Part shown: positions 56,285 to 64,000 of the stretch, piece after piece
Layout: every line of letters starts with the position of its first letter
Numbering within the stretch: position 1 is the first letter of the stretch
NCBI GenBank assembly: GCA_947498815.1
Contig: CANMLU010000011.1
Coordinates: 1-64,000 of the forward strand
Length of the DNA: 64,000 nucleotides
Origin: an uncultured Aquimarina sp.
Lineage (GTDB): Bacteria; Bacteroidota; Bacteroidia; Flavobacteriales; Flavobacteriaceae
Direction of reading: 5' to 3'
Notes under the pieces: model-generated
Told to the model about the DNA's origin: nothing
The model's input: the letters and a program-made list of their open reading frames with translations, nothing else
Database searches by the model: none
Program-made: the position numbers and the translations under genes

Positions 56285-56314
56285 AAAAAGAGAAGCTATA
56301 TAGCTTCTCTTTTT
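56285..56314 (-). terminator. Terminator of array member 10
   Basis: Perfect 30-bp palindrome AAAAAGAGAAGCTA-TA-TAGCTTCTCTTTTT, with the GAAGCTATA core also seen at 55640-55664. Confidence 0.8.
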
Positions 56315-56324
56315 TACTCAATTT

Positions 56325-56498
56325 TTAGTAGAAAATACATCTTCCCCAGCCATAACAACGACCCGGTTCGCAATAGCCTGCAATTATACAACCTCTACCG
56401 CTAGGACAACAAGTACCTCTATAAGAAGCTCCAGCAATAAGTTGCTGCTGTTCCTTACTTAGTTCCTGAACGCCTGTTAGTTCTAAGATTTTTTTCAT
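56325..56498 (-). CDS. Cysteine-rich leader peptide, array member 10
   Basis: 57 residues, ATG at 56498: leader ends IAGA, core of 33, the shortest, with CC-x5-C-x5-C-x4-C-x5-C, containing YCEPGRCYGWGRC and ending CIFY. Confidence 0.8.
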   Translation of the reverse strand: MKKILELTGVQELSKEQQQLIAGASYRGTCCPSGRGCIIAGYCEPGRCYGWGRCIFY

Positions 56499-56543
56499 GT
56501 GTGAAATATTTAAATGGTTAATATGTTTTATGATAATTAATAC

Positions 56544-56612
56544 ATCAAAAAAGGTGAGTCAAATGACTCACCTTTTACTATTGTTTAGGTTTTAATACAA
56601 GATACAGCGTCC
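56544..56612. repeat. 69-bp direct repeat, copy 1
   Basis: Identical to 57188-57256. It carries the terminator GGTGAGTCA-AA-TGACTCACC (stem 56549-56576) and the last ~21 coding bases of a peptide gene. Confidence 0.95.
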
Positions 56613-56690
56613 TGTTTCTCTGTATTGTCTCGGTTTAAAAATTACCTCCTAGAAAACTAATGAGAGGTCTTTATTATTGCAATAAATAAT
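56592..56690 (-). pseudogene. Degenerate copy of a cysteine-rich peptide gene
   Basis: The 3' end is preserved (GRCILY and stop), with FKPRQYRE before it, where FCEPGYCDPYRY stands in the intact neighbour. A shifted frame keeps SFLGGNF, and further on CNNK matches the CGNNK of member 9. At least one frameshift and a stop separate these, and no leader remains. It precedes a perfect terminator. Confidence 0.75.
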
Positions 56691-56785
56691 ACTTTTGCAT
56701 CACTCATTTAATTAGGCCATCATGTTGTTATTGAAGAGATAACACCTATACAAATTGAAAGGAAGCTATTTAAAACTTGTCATTT

Positions 56786-56986
56786 TTATCGAGGAGGCCC
56801 AGCAATACATACAGCATAAATGTCATAAAGGCAGCGCCCGGGAACAATAAAAATTTCTCCATTGTAACGTACTGTACATTGGGTAGCTGATACGCAATTT
56901 AGTATTTGAAATCCAGAACCTTTTATTGATACTTGTTCTTTCTTGTTTAGCTTTCGAGCACCGACTAAATTTTTAATTTTTTTCAT
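56786..56986 (-). CDS. Cysteine-rich leader peptide, array member 11 (four-Cys type)
   Basis: 66 residues: leader MKKIKNLVGARKLNKKEQ ends IKGS, core of 42. Only four Cys: the first of the usual CC is Asn, and the fourth Cys is Ile (FIVPGRC instead of FCEPGRC). Ends CIAGPPR, without an aromatic end. Own consensus promoter with a palindrome, unlike the rest. Confidence 0.75.
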   Translation of the reverse strand: MKKIKNLVGARKLNKKEQVSIKGSGFQILNCVSATQCTVRYNGEIFIVPGRCLYDIYAVCIAGPPR

Positions 56987-57019
56987 GATGTTAATGTTTT
57001 AAAATAAACTTATTTTATT

Positions 57020-57027
57020 CAAAAATA
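57020..57027 (-). promoter_or_regulatory. -7 element of array member 11
   Basis: TATTTTTG on the minus strand, a perfect TAnnTTTG, 33 bases before the start codon. Confidence 0.6.
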
Positions 57028-57049
57028 GATAAGCTTTTTCCCACATACA

Positions 57050-57065
57050 TGAGTACATGTACTCA
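57050..57065. promoter_or_regulatory. 16-bp palindrome, candidate operator
   Basis: TGAGTACATGTACTCA, perfectly symmetric, 23 bases upstream of the -7 box of member 11, at the -33 region. A regulator-binding site is an inference from position. Confidence 0.45.
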
Positions 57066-57187
57066 ATTATTGAAGTCTTTATAATTCATTACATCTAAAA
57101 AAATACTAGAATATCGAAACGTACATATGTAACAGCTTAATGATTTTTCCTATATTTTTTAGTACATATTTTAAGAATGATCAGTAA

Positions 57188-57256
57188 ATCAAAAAAGGTG
57201 AGTCAAATGACTCACCTTTTACTATTGTTTAGGTTTTAATACAAGATACAGCGTCC
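57188..57256. repeat. 69-bp direct repeat, copy 2
   Basis: Identical to 56544-56612; covers the terminator (stem 57193-57220) and the 3' end of array member 12. Confidence 0.95.
57191..57220 (-). terminator. Terminator of array member 12
   Basis: AAAAGGTGAGTCA / TGACTCACCTTTT with a two-base loop. Confidence 0.8.
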
Positions 57257-57427
57257 GTATCGATAAGGATCACAATAACCTGGTTCACAAAAGCTACCGC
57301 CAGGAAAACTTATTTGACAACCTCTCCCGGTTGGGCAACAAGATACGTTACCCCAAGCTCCTTTGATTTGCTGTTGTTGCTCTCGACTTAGTTTTTGGAC
57401 ACCTGTTAAATCTAGGATTTTTTTCAT
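57236..57427 (-). CDS. Cysteine-rich leader peptide, array member 12
   Basis: 63 residues: leader ends IKGA, core of 39 with CC-x5-C-x9-C-x4-C-x7-C, containing ISFPGGSFCEPGYC and ending CILY. First gene in reading order. A 370-base gap separates it from the divergent endonuclease gene. Confidence 0.85.
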   Translation of the reverse strand: MKKILDLTGVQKLSREQQQQIKGAWGNVSCCPTGRGCQISFPGGSFCEPGYCDPYRYGRCILY

Positions 57428-57522
57428 TTTGTGTAATATATTTAAGTTAGCTATTAAATATAGTCTAAAATACTGTAAATCAGCTGCATGAAAACCTCAA
57501 AAAAAATATGGTTTTCTTTTCG

Positions 57523-57553
57523 AAAACTATTCAAACACTGTTTGAATAGTTTT
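57523..57553 (+). terminator. Orphan terminator-like hairpin
   Basis: AAAACTATTCAAAC-ACT-GTTTGAATAGTTTT, perfect 14-bp stem with a rightward T run. No plus-strand gene precedes it, so it may be the relic of a lost gene. Confidence 0.6.
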
Positions 57554-57726
57554 TTACGGAAAACACGCCTTTTAACGCATAATTCTTATATGTTTTGTAA
57601 GAAATAACTTATTAACAACTGTTAAAAATCGTAATTATTTAATTTTCAGTAATTTATATGTATTTTAGGACTTAATATGTAGATTATCAACATACTACAT
57701 AACGATTTCGTAACACTCAGCACTAG

Positions 57727-57734
57727 TATGTTTG
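57727..57734 (+). promoter_or_regulatory. -7 element of the endonuclease gene
   Basis: TATGTTTG, perfect TAnnTTTG, about 63 bases before the ATG at 57798. Confidence 0.6.
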
Positions 57735-57750
57735 CTAAAATAATTTTAGC
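57734..57750. promoter_or_regulatory. 17-bp palindrome at the start site, candidate operator
   Basis: GCTAAAAT-A-ATTTTAGC, perfect, starting at the last base of the -7 box and covering the expected transcript start. Confidence 0.4.
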
Positions 57751-57797
57751 TTCGACACCGTCAGAAATTATGACAAATACTAACTCACAACAACACA

Positions 57798-60380
57798 ATG
57801 AAGAAATTACTATTTTTAATTTTAGCTATTTCCACCTATGGATATAGTCAGGTACCGACGTACTACAATGATGTTAACCTTAATTTATCTGGACAAGCTT
57901 TACAGAATGAATTAGGCAATAAAGTAACAAATACCCATGTCACATTTCTTAGTTACACTCCTGGAGTTTGGGATGCACTAAAACAAACCGATTTGGATCC
58001 AAACGATGCTTCTAAAGTAATTCTTATTTATGGGTATAGTGATACCGATGGAAATTCAACAACCGATAGGACCCGAGGAGTAAATAATAATGGTGGCGGA
58101 TCCACCGACTGGAATAGAGAACATGTATATCCAAAATCTTTAGGGTCTCCGAACCTGGGGACTGAAGGACCTGGAGCAGATGCACATCACCTAAGACCAT
58201 CAGATGTACAACGTAATTCTTCTCGTGGTAGTAGAAAATTTGCTGATGGTTCGGGTAACTCTGGAGCTACTTCTCAAGGACATTGGTATCCAGGAGATGA
58301 ATTTAAAGGTGATGTAGCTCGAATGATGATGTATATGTATATCCGATATGGTAATCGATGCTTACCAAAAAATGTAGGTGTAGGTACTGCAGCTACAAGT
58401 GATAGTAATATGTTACAGTTATTCTTGGAATGGAACGCCGAAGATCCGGTTTCTCAATTAGAATTACAACGAAATCCTTTATTAGAAAACATACAGGGTA
58501 ATAGAAACCCATTCGTAGACAATCCGGCATTCGCTACAGAAATATGGGGTGGACCACAAGCAGAAGATCGATTTGGAAATACGGGTGGTGGGACAGATAC
58601 CCAAGCTCCAAGTATACCAGTTAATCTTACAACAGCAAATACAACAGAAACTTCTACAACGGTATCATGGGCAGCTTCTACAGATAATGTTGGTGTTACG
58701 GGATACGATGTATATAGAGATGGGACCATATTAAATTCTACAAGCTCAACGAGTTTAAATGTATCTGGTTTGACTGCTAATACAACGTATTCATTTTCGA
58801 TAAGAGCAAAAGATGCCGCCGGAAATATATCTGGTGCAAGTAATACGATAAATGTAACTACTCAAGATAATGGCTCTGGTGGTGGCGGTACAGCAAATGA
58901 GCTATTCTTTTCAGAATATGTTGAAGGGTCTTCAAATAATAAAGCTTTAGAAATAGCCAATTATACCGGTGCTACAATGAACCTTACTGGATATTCTATT
59001 AAAAGACAAACCAACGGGGCAGGAGCATGGTCTACTGGGTTAAACCTTTCCGGAACACTCACAAATAATGGTGTGTATGTCGTTGCAAATAATTCGGCAG
59101 CTACGACCATAAAAAATGTGGCTGATTTATTGTCCAGTGCTTCAGCAATGAGTTTTAATGGTAATGATCCCGTAGGATTATTCAAAAATGGAGTTTTAAT
59201 AGATGTTATTGGAACATTTAATGGAGGATCAGCAAACTTTGCTAAGGATAAAACCTTACGCCGAAAATCAGATATATCATCACCTTCAACAACCTATACC
59301 ACATCAGAATGGGATTCCTTTCCTCAAAATACTTTTGATGATTTGGGAAAGCACTCTTTTAATGGAGGAGGAGTTCCTGGGGCAGATACAATCGCTCCAT
59401 CGGCACCAACTAGTTTGGGATCTGCAAATATTACACAAAATAGTGTTAGTCTTTCATGGAATGCGTCAACAGATAATGTTGGTGTAGATGGGTATACTAT
59501 ATATAGAAATGGAACCCCATTAACTACTACTACCAGTACCAGTTATACTGTTTCTGGTTTGGCAGCAGGTACAACATATGCTTTTACTATAGTCGCTTAT
59601 GATAATGCCGGAAATGTTTCATCAACGAGTAATGCAATAGATGTTACAACTCAAGATGTAGTACTTTCTTATTGTGCATCAAAAGGAAATACTGTAAACT
59701 ATGAATACATTGATTTTGTAGAAGTAGGAGGAATCTCAAATGCTACAGGTAGCAATGGAGGATATGGAGATTTTACTTCTCAAACAGGAAACCTAGCTTA
59801 TGGTTCTAATACCATCATATTAAGTGTTGGGTTTGTGAGTGCTTCATATACAGAACACTGGGGAGTTTGGATTGATTTTAATAAGAATGGAACATTCGAA
59901 GGGTCGGAGAAAGTTGTAGCAGGATCTACTTCAAACTCGGGTAATCTATCATATAATTTTACTGTACCTTCTTCTGCCGTGTCAGGAACTACACGTATGA
60001 GAGTTTCTATGAAATGGAATGCCGCGCCAAGCGCTTGCGAAACATTTGGCTATGGAGAGGTTGAAGACTATACTGTAAATATCGGTACATCTGCTAGAGC
60101 AACACAGTCGATACCTACAGATACTAATGGGGAATTGGGGTTTGAAGAAAAGGTGTTTTCTGCAAATGTTTACCCAAATCCTGCAAAAAAATACATAAAT
60201 CTTGAAATGACAGATGGCCGAGAAATTAGTTTCAGTCTAAAAGATATGAATGGACGTGAAGTAAAATCTGGGAAAGCGACAAGGAATAGAGTTGAACTCG
60301 ACGATATTCAATCCGGTATGTATATTATGCAAATATCCGATGGGAATCGTGAAATCTCTAAAAAAATAATTATTAGGTAA
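57798..60380 (+). CDS. Secreted endonuclease I-like protein with FN3, lamin-tail, GEVED and T9SS domains
   Basis: 860 residues. Signal peptide (~1-17). Endonuclease I/NucM-like catalytic domain (~18-255) with STDWNREHVYPKS and DAHHLRPSD, the His/Asn metal-nuclease motifs. Then FN3 (~270-355), a lamin-tail domain (~365-520, FFSEYVEGSSNNKALEIANY), second FN3 (~535-620), a GEVED domain (~630-770, WIDFNKNGTFEGSE, GYGEVEDYTVNI) and a type IX sorting tail (~795-860, VYPNPAKKYINLEM, ending KKIIIR). Likely exported by T9SS, free or surface bound, and degrades extracellular DNA. Confidence 0.9.
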   Translation: MKKLLFLILAISTYGYSQVPTYYNDVNLNLSGQALQNELGNKVTNTHVTFLSYTPGVWDALKQTDLDPNDASKVILIYGYSDTDGNSTTDRTRGVNNNGGGSTDWNREHVYPKSLGSPNLGTEGPGADAHHLRPSDVQRNSSRGSRKFADGSGNSGATSQGHWYPGDEFKGDVARMMMYMYIRYGNRCLPKNVGVGTAATSDSNMLQLFLEWNAEDPVSQLELQRNPLLENIQGNRNPFVDNPAFATEIWGGPQAEDRFGNTGGGTDTQAPSIPVNLTTANTTETSTTVSWAASTDNVGVTGYDVYRDGTILNSTSSTSLNVSGLTANTTYSFSIRAKDAAGNISGASNTINVTTQDNGSGGGGTANELFFSEYVEGSSNNKALEIANYTGATMNLTGYSIKRQTNGAGAWSTGLNLSGTLTNNGVYVVANNSAATTIKNVADLLSSASAMSFNGNDPVGLFKNGVLIDVIGTFNGGSANFAKDKTLRRKSDISSPSTTYTTSEWDSFPQNTFDDLGKHSFNGGGVPGADTIAPSAPTSLGSANITQNSVSLSWNASTDNVGVDGYTIYRNGTPLTTTTSTSYTVSGLAAGTTYAFTIVAYDNAGNVSSTSNAIDVTTQDVVLSYCASKGNTVNYEYIDFVEVGGISNATGSNGGYGDFTSQTGNLAYGSNTIILSVGFVSASYTEHWGVWIDFNKNGTFEGSEKVVAGSTSNSGNLSYNFTVPSSAVSGTTRMRVSMKWNAAPSACETFGYGEVEDYTVNIGTSARATQSIPTDTNGELGFEEKVFSANVYPNPAKKYINLEMTDGREISFSLKDMNGREVKSGKATRNRVELDDIQSGMYIMQISDGNREISKKIIIR

Positions 60381-60404
60381 ATAAAGAAAACATAATTGAA
60401 ATAG

Positions 60405-60436
60405 ATCCTGCTTTGTAAAAAAGCAGGATTTTTTTT
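60405..60436 (+). terminator. Terminator of the endonuclease gene
   Basis: ATCCTGCTTT / AAAGCAGGAT, long T run. Confidence 0.85.
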
Positions 60437-60603
60437 GCCATTTTTTGTCTGGATTTTTCTTTTGACGACTTGCTAAATCATCTAAACTATTATAAAAAGG
60501 CTATGAATTGGAACATATCAATCAATATATGGAACATATGTGGTGAGATCTTGCATATTAACAAAATACCTTTGATGATTGAAATTGTATAAAAGAGCAA
60601 ATC

Positions 60604-61692
60604 ATGAAAAGAACATTATTTTTGATTATACTAAGTCTAAGTTTTAATACTTATTCTTTTGAGAAGTTATCTACTAATTTGGTGAATAATCAAACTAAAA
60701 TTTTAGATACCATACCTCCAACAGCACCAATCGATTTAACAGCACAAGTTTTAGATACTTCGGTAGCTTTATCCTGGGGGGAATCTACTGATAATGTTGG
60801 TCTTTCGGCGTATTCGGTCTATAATGGAGACGTGTTTCTCGCAGCGGTACATCCAGATGAAAGAAGTTATGTTGTTATAGACTTAGAGCCTGAGACTACC
60901 TATGAATTTAGGATTCGCGCATCTGATACTTCGGGAAATTTTTCTTCATGGAGTACTATTATAATAACCACGTCACAAAAGGAGTATTGTTTTTCGGTAG
61001 CATATAATAGGACGTATGAGTATATAGATTATGTGGGTATAGGAAGTATTTCCAATACAACCGATGGTCGTTATGGGGATTATACAGATCAGGTAGCCGA
61101 TCTTTCTTTTGGGTTTAATACTATTGAATTAAGCGCTGGTTTTTCTGACTTTGTTTACGTTGAAAGTTTTGCAGTTTGGATAGACTTTAATCAAAATAGA
61201 ATTTTTGATCTCAATGAGCAAGTGGTTTCAGTTGCAGTAGCTGGGGGAGATATTACTTCGCATAATTTCATAATACCAGAGCAAGCTTCTTTGGGAAACA
61301 CAAGAATGCGAGTGGCAATGAAATGGGAAGGTGTACCAGTTCCATGTGCTAGTGATAACGAGCACGGATGGGGAGAGGTAGAAGATTATACGATTAATAT
61401 TATCGGTTCTCAAACGAAGTCTAGTTCGGCTAAAAGAACAGTAATTAATGAAGTGAAAAAAGAATCATCTATTGAAGTATATCCAAACCCAGCAACAAAA
61501 TACATTAATCTTGAAATGACTGAAAATAAAGAAATGAGTTTCAGTTTACGAGATTTACATGGACGTGAGGTAAAATCAGGGAAGGCCACTAGAAAGAATA
61601 GGATCGAACTCAATGGTATTCAATCGGGTATGTATATCATGCAAGTTTCTGATGGGAATCATGACATTACAAAGAAGATTATTATTAAGTAA
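60604..61692 (+). CDS. Secreted FN3-GEVED protein with T9SS sorting tail
   Basis: 362 residues. Signal peptide (~1-18), one FN3 domain (~38-122), GEVED domain (~125-270, WIDFNQNRIFDLNEQ, GWGEVEDYTINI) and sorting tail (~295-362, VYPNPATKYINLEM). Its tail matches that of the nuclease nearly word for word (SLRDLHGREVKSGKATRK), so the two share an origin. No enzyme domain is seen; probably an adhesive or accessory surface protein. Confidence 0.85.
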   Translation: MKRTLFLIILSLSFNTYSFEKLSTNLVNNQTKILDTIPPTAPIDLTAQVLDTSVALSWGESTDNVGLSAYSVYNGDVFLAAVHPDERSYVVIDLEPETTYEFRIRASDTSGNFSSWSTIIITTSQKEYCFSVAYNRTYEYIDYVGIGSISNTTDGRYGDYTDQVADLSFGFNTIELSAGFSDFVYVESFAVWIDFNQNRIFDLNEQVVSVAVAGGDITSHNFIIPEQASLGNTRMRVAMKWEGVPVPCASDNEHGWGEVEDYTINIIGSQTKSSSAKRTVINEVKKESSIEVYPNPATKYINLEMTENKEMSFSLRDLHGREVKSGKATRKNRIELNGIQSGMYIMQVSDGNHDITKKIIIK

Positions 61693-61714
61693 ATTTAGAT
61701 TGTTAACATTTCCT

Positions 61715-61747
61715 AAACCCTGCAATACTCTGCAGGGTTTGTTTTTT
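61715..61747 (+). terminator. Terminator of the first FN3-GEVED gene
   Basis: AAACCCTGCA / TGCAGGGTTT with a six-base loop and a T run. Confidence 0.85.
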
Positions 61748-61890
61748 AAAGCAAAATTATACTACATCATATAACTTAATAAATTGAAAATATAGCTAAA
61801 TATATAAGCTGTGCTTCTCGATATAAATTTTGGAATTTTTTACTAACAGATTTACCCTAGTTTTGGCGAATTAAACTAAAAAAGTAAATC

Positions 61891-62973
61891 ATGAAAAAGT
61901 TGATATGTTTATTAGTATTAAATATAGGTTTTAATTGTTATGCAAAAACGGTGGTCAATGATGACAATGAAATTGTTTCTCCACCCATATTAGATAGTTT
62001 TACTGCTTCTAATATTACCGGCAGTACTGTGGAGCTTTCCTGGACACCGGTAATGGATACTGAAAATATTGAATCGTTTATTATCTATAGCGATAATACG
62101 ATATATACATTTACTTCTGGCACAACTTCTAGTTTTGTAATTACACGATTGAGTCCGGAAAGAACATATATGTTTAGAATCAAAACAATTGATACATCTG
62201 GTAATCGGTCTGATTTCAGTACACCTATTTATATTACCACTACAAGCACAGTAACTTCTTATTGTGCAGCTTCATCATACAGCACTCAATATGAACATAT
62301 AGATTTTGTTGGAATTGGCGAAATAAGTAATGTTACAAGTAATGATGGAGGGTATCGGGATTATACTAACCTTGTTGCAAATTTATCGATTGGGGTTAAT
62401 AAAATAGAATTAAGTGCAGGGTTTGCAGATAGTACTTATGAAGAAAGCTTTGCCGTTTGGATAGATTTTAACCAAAACAAAATTTTTGAAGCCTCAGAAA
62501 TGGTTGTATCTTCAGCGGTAGTAGTTCCAGTAAGATCGGATATAATCTCATATGACTTTATTGTACCATCTGTAGCCAAGTTAGGTAATACTCGAATGCG
62601 TATAGGTTTGCAATACGATGGCGTTCCAAGAGCCTGTAATCAAGATTTTGCATATGGAGAAGTAGAGGATTATACTGTAAATATCATGCCTTTCAATTCA
62701 AAATCGGCTACTTCTAGAACAAGAGAAAACCTTCAAGAATATAAAGAAGCCAAGATTATAGTATATCCAAATCCTACTCAAGGTAGTTTGGTTGTTGAAA
62801 TGGAAAATTATCAGAACTCAAGCTATAGCCTTATTAATCAAATAGGACAAATAGTAAAAAAGGATAAGCTATCAAATAATGAAATAGATGTACAAGGAAT
62901 ATCACCGGGAACTTATTACATATCAATACAGAACAATAAAGGAAAGGTAATTAGGCAATTTGTCAAGAAATAA
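61891..62973 (+). CDS. Secreted FN3-GEVED protein with T9SS sorting tail
   Basis: 360 residues, same order as the upstream gene: signal peptide (~1-18), FN3 (~34-118), GEVED (~125-270, WIDFNQNKIFEASEM, AYGEVEDYTVNI), then a sorting tail (~287-360, VYPNPTQGSLVVEM) of a different wording. The tail therefore has another origin or has diverged more than the body. Confidence 0.85.
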   Translation: MKKLICLLVLNIGFNCYAKTVVNDDNEIVSPPILDSFTASNITGSTVELSWTPVMDTENIESFIIYSDNTIYTFTSGTTSSFVITRLSPERTYMFRIKTIDTSGNRSDFSTPIYITTTSTVTSYCAASSYSTQYEHIDFVGIGEISNVTSNDGGYRDYTNLVANLSIGVNKIELSAGFADSTYEESFAVWIDFNQNKIFEASEMVVSSAVVVPVRSDIISYDFIVPSVAKLGNTRMRIGLQYDGVPRACNQDFAYGEVEDYTVNIMPFNSKSATSRTRENLQEYKEAKIIVYPNPTQGSLVVEMENYQNSSYSLINQIGQIVKKDKLSNNEIDVQGISPGTYYISIQNNKGKVIRQFVKK

Positions 62974-62992
62974 ACTAGTTTTATTTTTTTGT

Positions 62993-63026
62993 AAACCCTG
63001 CAATACTTTGCAGGGTTTTGTTTTTT
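62993..63026 (+). terminator. Terminator of the second FN3-GEVED gene
   Basis: AAACCCTGCA / TGCAGGGTTT with a six-base loop and a T run; nearly the same text as the terminator at 61715. Confidence 0.85.
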
Positions 63027-63139
63027 ATGTATTAAACATAAAATCAATGTGCTTTTTCCGTATTCGTAATTTATGTATTGTTCGTAGCTTAGAGCATAAT
63101 TTGTTACCAAAGTTTGATTAGTTTATAAATATATCTAAC

Positions 63140-63421
63140 ATGGATGAAATTGAAGTAAGAGTGAGGGCGGTAAAGACATTACTCGAAGCATTTAGATTAG
63201 AAAGAGTTTTATACATTATTATCTCCTGTCTTTCAGTAATAATACTGTTAAGTGTGCCTATTTATATTATTATCAAAGCTCCCGATAAGATAGAGTGGGT
63301 TATTGGGCTTTTTGTACCGGCGGGAGCAATTACTCTTTCTATTGGTAGGTTATTAAAAATGTGGAATCAGGCCATTTCATTTGTAAGTGATCAAAAAACG
63401 GATGATAATGAAAACCAGTAA
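63140..63421 (+). CDS. Small membrane protein
   Basis: 93 residues: amphipathic N-terminus, two membrane helices (~23-45 and ~52-70) and an acidic tail. No family recognised. Overlaps the next gene by 14 bases, so they are co-translated. Confidence 0.65.
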   Translation: MDEIEVRVRAVKTLLEAFRLERVLYIIISCLSVIILLSVPIYIIIKAPDKIEWVIGLFVPAGAITLSIGRLLKMWNQAISFVSDQKTDDNENQ

Positions 63422-64000
63422 TAAAGCCAAACGGACAGAAACTATCATCTCTACAAGTGTTATTTTAATACTTGTTGGATTTTTGTATACTTTTTATCTA
63501 CTAAGCAATCTTAATGATACTGTAAATGAAAAGAAACAAGAATTAAGAGCGTTAAATACAAAGATTATTAAGAATAAGGATTCTTTGCATTTCATTGACC
63601 AAAAATTACAACTTAAACAGGTGTTACTTGATAGTATTCTTAAACAAATCAAAGAATCCGATAATCCTACTTTACAGGAAAAAGTGAAGCGTGATTTAGA
63701 ACTAGATCAAATGCTTAATAATTCTTTAAAAACGCAAGCTTTGATTACAGATTCTTTGGATATTGTATACATGCAAGTTAATGATATGCAAACCAAAGAA
63801 TACCTTGAGAAGATTGATCTACTTGATACGCTTAACAAAAACAAATACAGAGCCTTTGGATATGAATTACAGGAAGAAATAGGGGATAATACAGTGCGGT
63901 ACTTTCATCCAGAAGATAGTGTTAATGCTCAAAAACTTAAGCAGAAAATAGAAATAGCTACAGGTATTAAGGTACAAAAGGAATACGTTAAAGGGTTTGA
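63408..64000 (+). CDS. Membrane-anchored coiled-coil protein, cut by the window end
   Basis: Open from the ATG at 63408 to the end, 197 codons seen. One membrane helix (~14-32), then a long helical coiled coil (~37-130) and, at the end, VRYFHPEDSVNAQKLKQKIE, which resembles the start of a LytR C-terminal-type fold. No stop yet. With the overlapping small membrane gene it probably forms an envelope complex. Function unknown. Confidence 0.7.
   Translation, partial: MKTSNKAKRTETIISTSVILILVGFLYTFYLLSNLNDTVNEKKQELRALNTKIIKNKDSLHFIDQKLQLKQVLLDSILKQIKESDNPTLQEKVKRDLELDQMLNNSLKTQALITDSLDIVYMQVNDMQTKEYLEKIDLLDTLNKNKYRAFGYELQEEIGDNTVRYFHPEDSVNAQKLKQKIEIATGIKVQKEYVKGF

Larger units (their letters stand above)
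57428..57797. other. Divergent gap between the peptide array and the endonuclease gene
   Basis: 370 bases without a gene. It holds a palindrome at 57523-57553, an endonuclease -7 box at 57727 and a second palindrome at 57734, listed separately. No RNA gene recognised. Confidence 0.5.

Overview
The window looks like chromosomal DNA of a marine-type Flavobacteriaceae (Bacteroidota). The evidence is low GC, promoters of the Bacteroidota TTG-N19-TAnnTTTG type, type IX secretion (T9SS) sorting domains, GEVED and DUF6048/DUF6452/DUF6768 proteins, and the zapA - 6S RNA - rny arrangement. I cannot name the genus. No prophage, insertion sequence, CRISPR array or tRNA was found.

Layout. 1-66: the 3' end of a 5S rRNA with its terminator, so an rRNA operon ends here. 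156-7073: TrhA-type membrane protein, a NeuD-like acyltransferase fused to an FAD oxidoreductase, DUF4268, a ZIP transporter, and two methyltransferases fired from interleaved divergent promoters. 7180-16100: accessory stretch with a small GG-motif peptide, a DUF285 lipoprotein, two genes each broken by one extra A in an A-run, an unknown exported protein and a LytTR two-component pair. 16117-35216: housekeeping block (rlmD, ECF sigma factor, rocD, Smr protein, cysteine desulfurase, TonB receptor, M23 peptidase, galactofuranose pair, zapA/6S RNA/rny). 35287-37603: five tandem paralogues of an unrecognised ~125-residue protein. 37756-53462: clpC, gyrA, a TPR protein, pheT, a TlpA-like lipoprotein, a DUF2911 protein, pta-ackA.

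53515-57427 is the most unusual part. It holds twelve intact minus-strand genes for 57-68 residue peptides with one leader of exactly 24 residues (K2, K3, G9, L13, Q18 and G23 invariant, ending Gly-Ala or Gly-Ser) and very different cysteine-rich cores, usually CC-C-C-C-C. It also holds one degenerate copy and one lanthipeptide-like precursor. Most genes have their own terminator, two have clear own promoters, and part of the array is a ~650 bp tandem duplication. No protease, transporter or modification enzyme lies in the window, so processing must be supplied elsewhere. I read this as an expanded, actively evolving family of exported disulfide-rich peptides (bacteriocin-like or signalling).

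57798-62973: three plus-strand T9SS cargo proteins (an endonuclease I fusion and two FN3-GEVED proteins), then two small membrane genes, the last running off the window end.

How genes work together: pta-ackA interconvert acetyl-CoA and acetate; glf and its divergent glycosyltransferase would make and use UDP-galactofuranose; zapB-like/zapA, 6S RNA and rny form the usual division/RNA-turnover neighbourhood; the LytS-type kinase and LytTR regulator are a couple; the ECF sigma factor and its DUF6768 partner are a sigma/anti-sigma-like pair.
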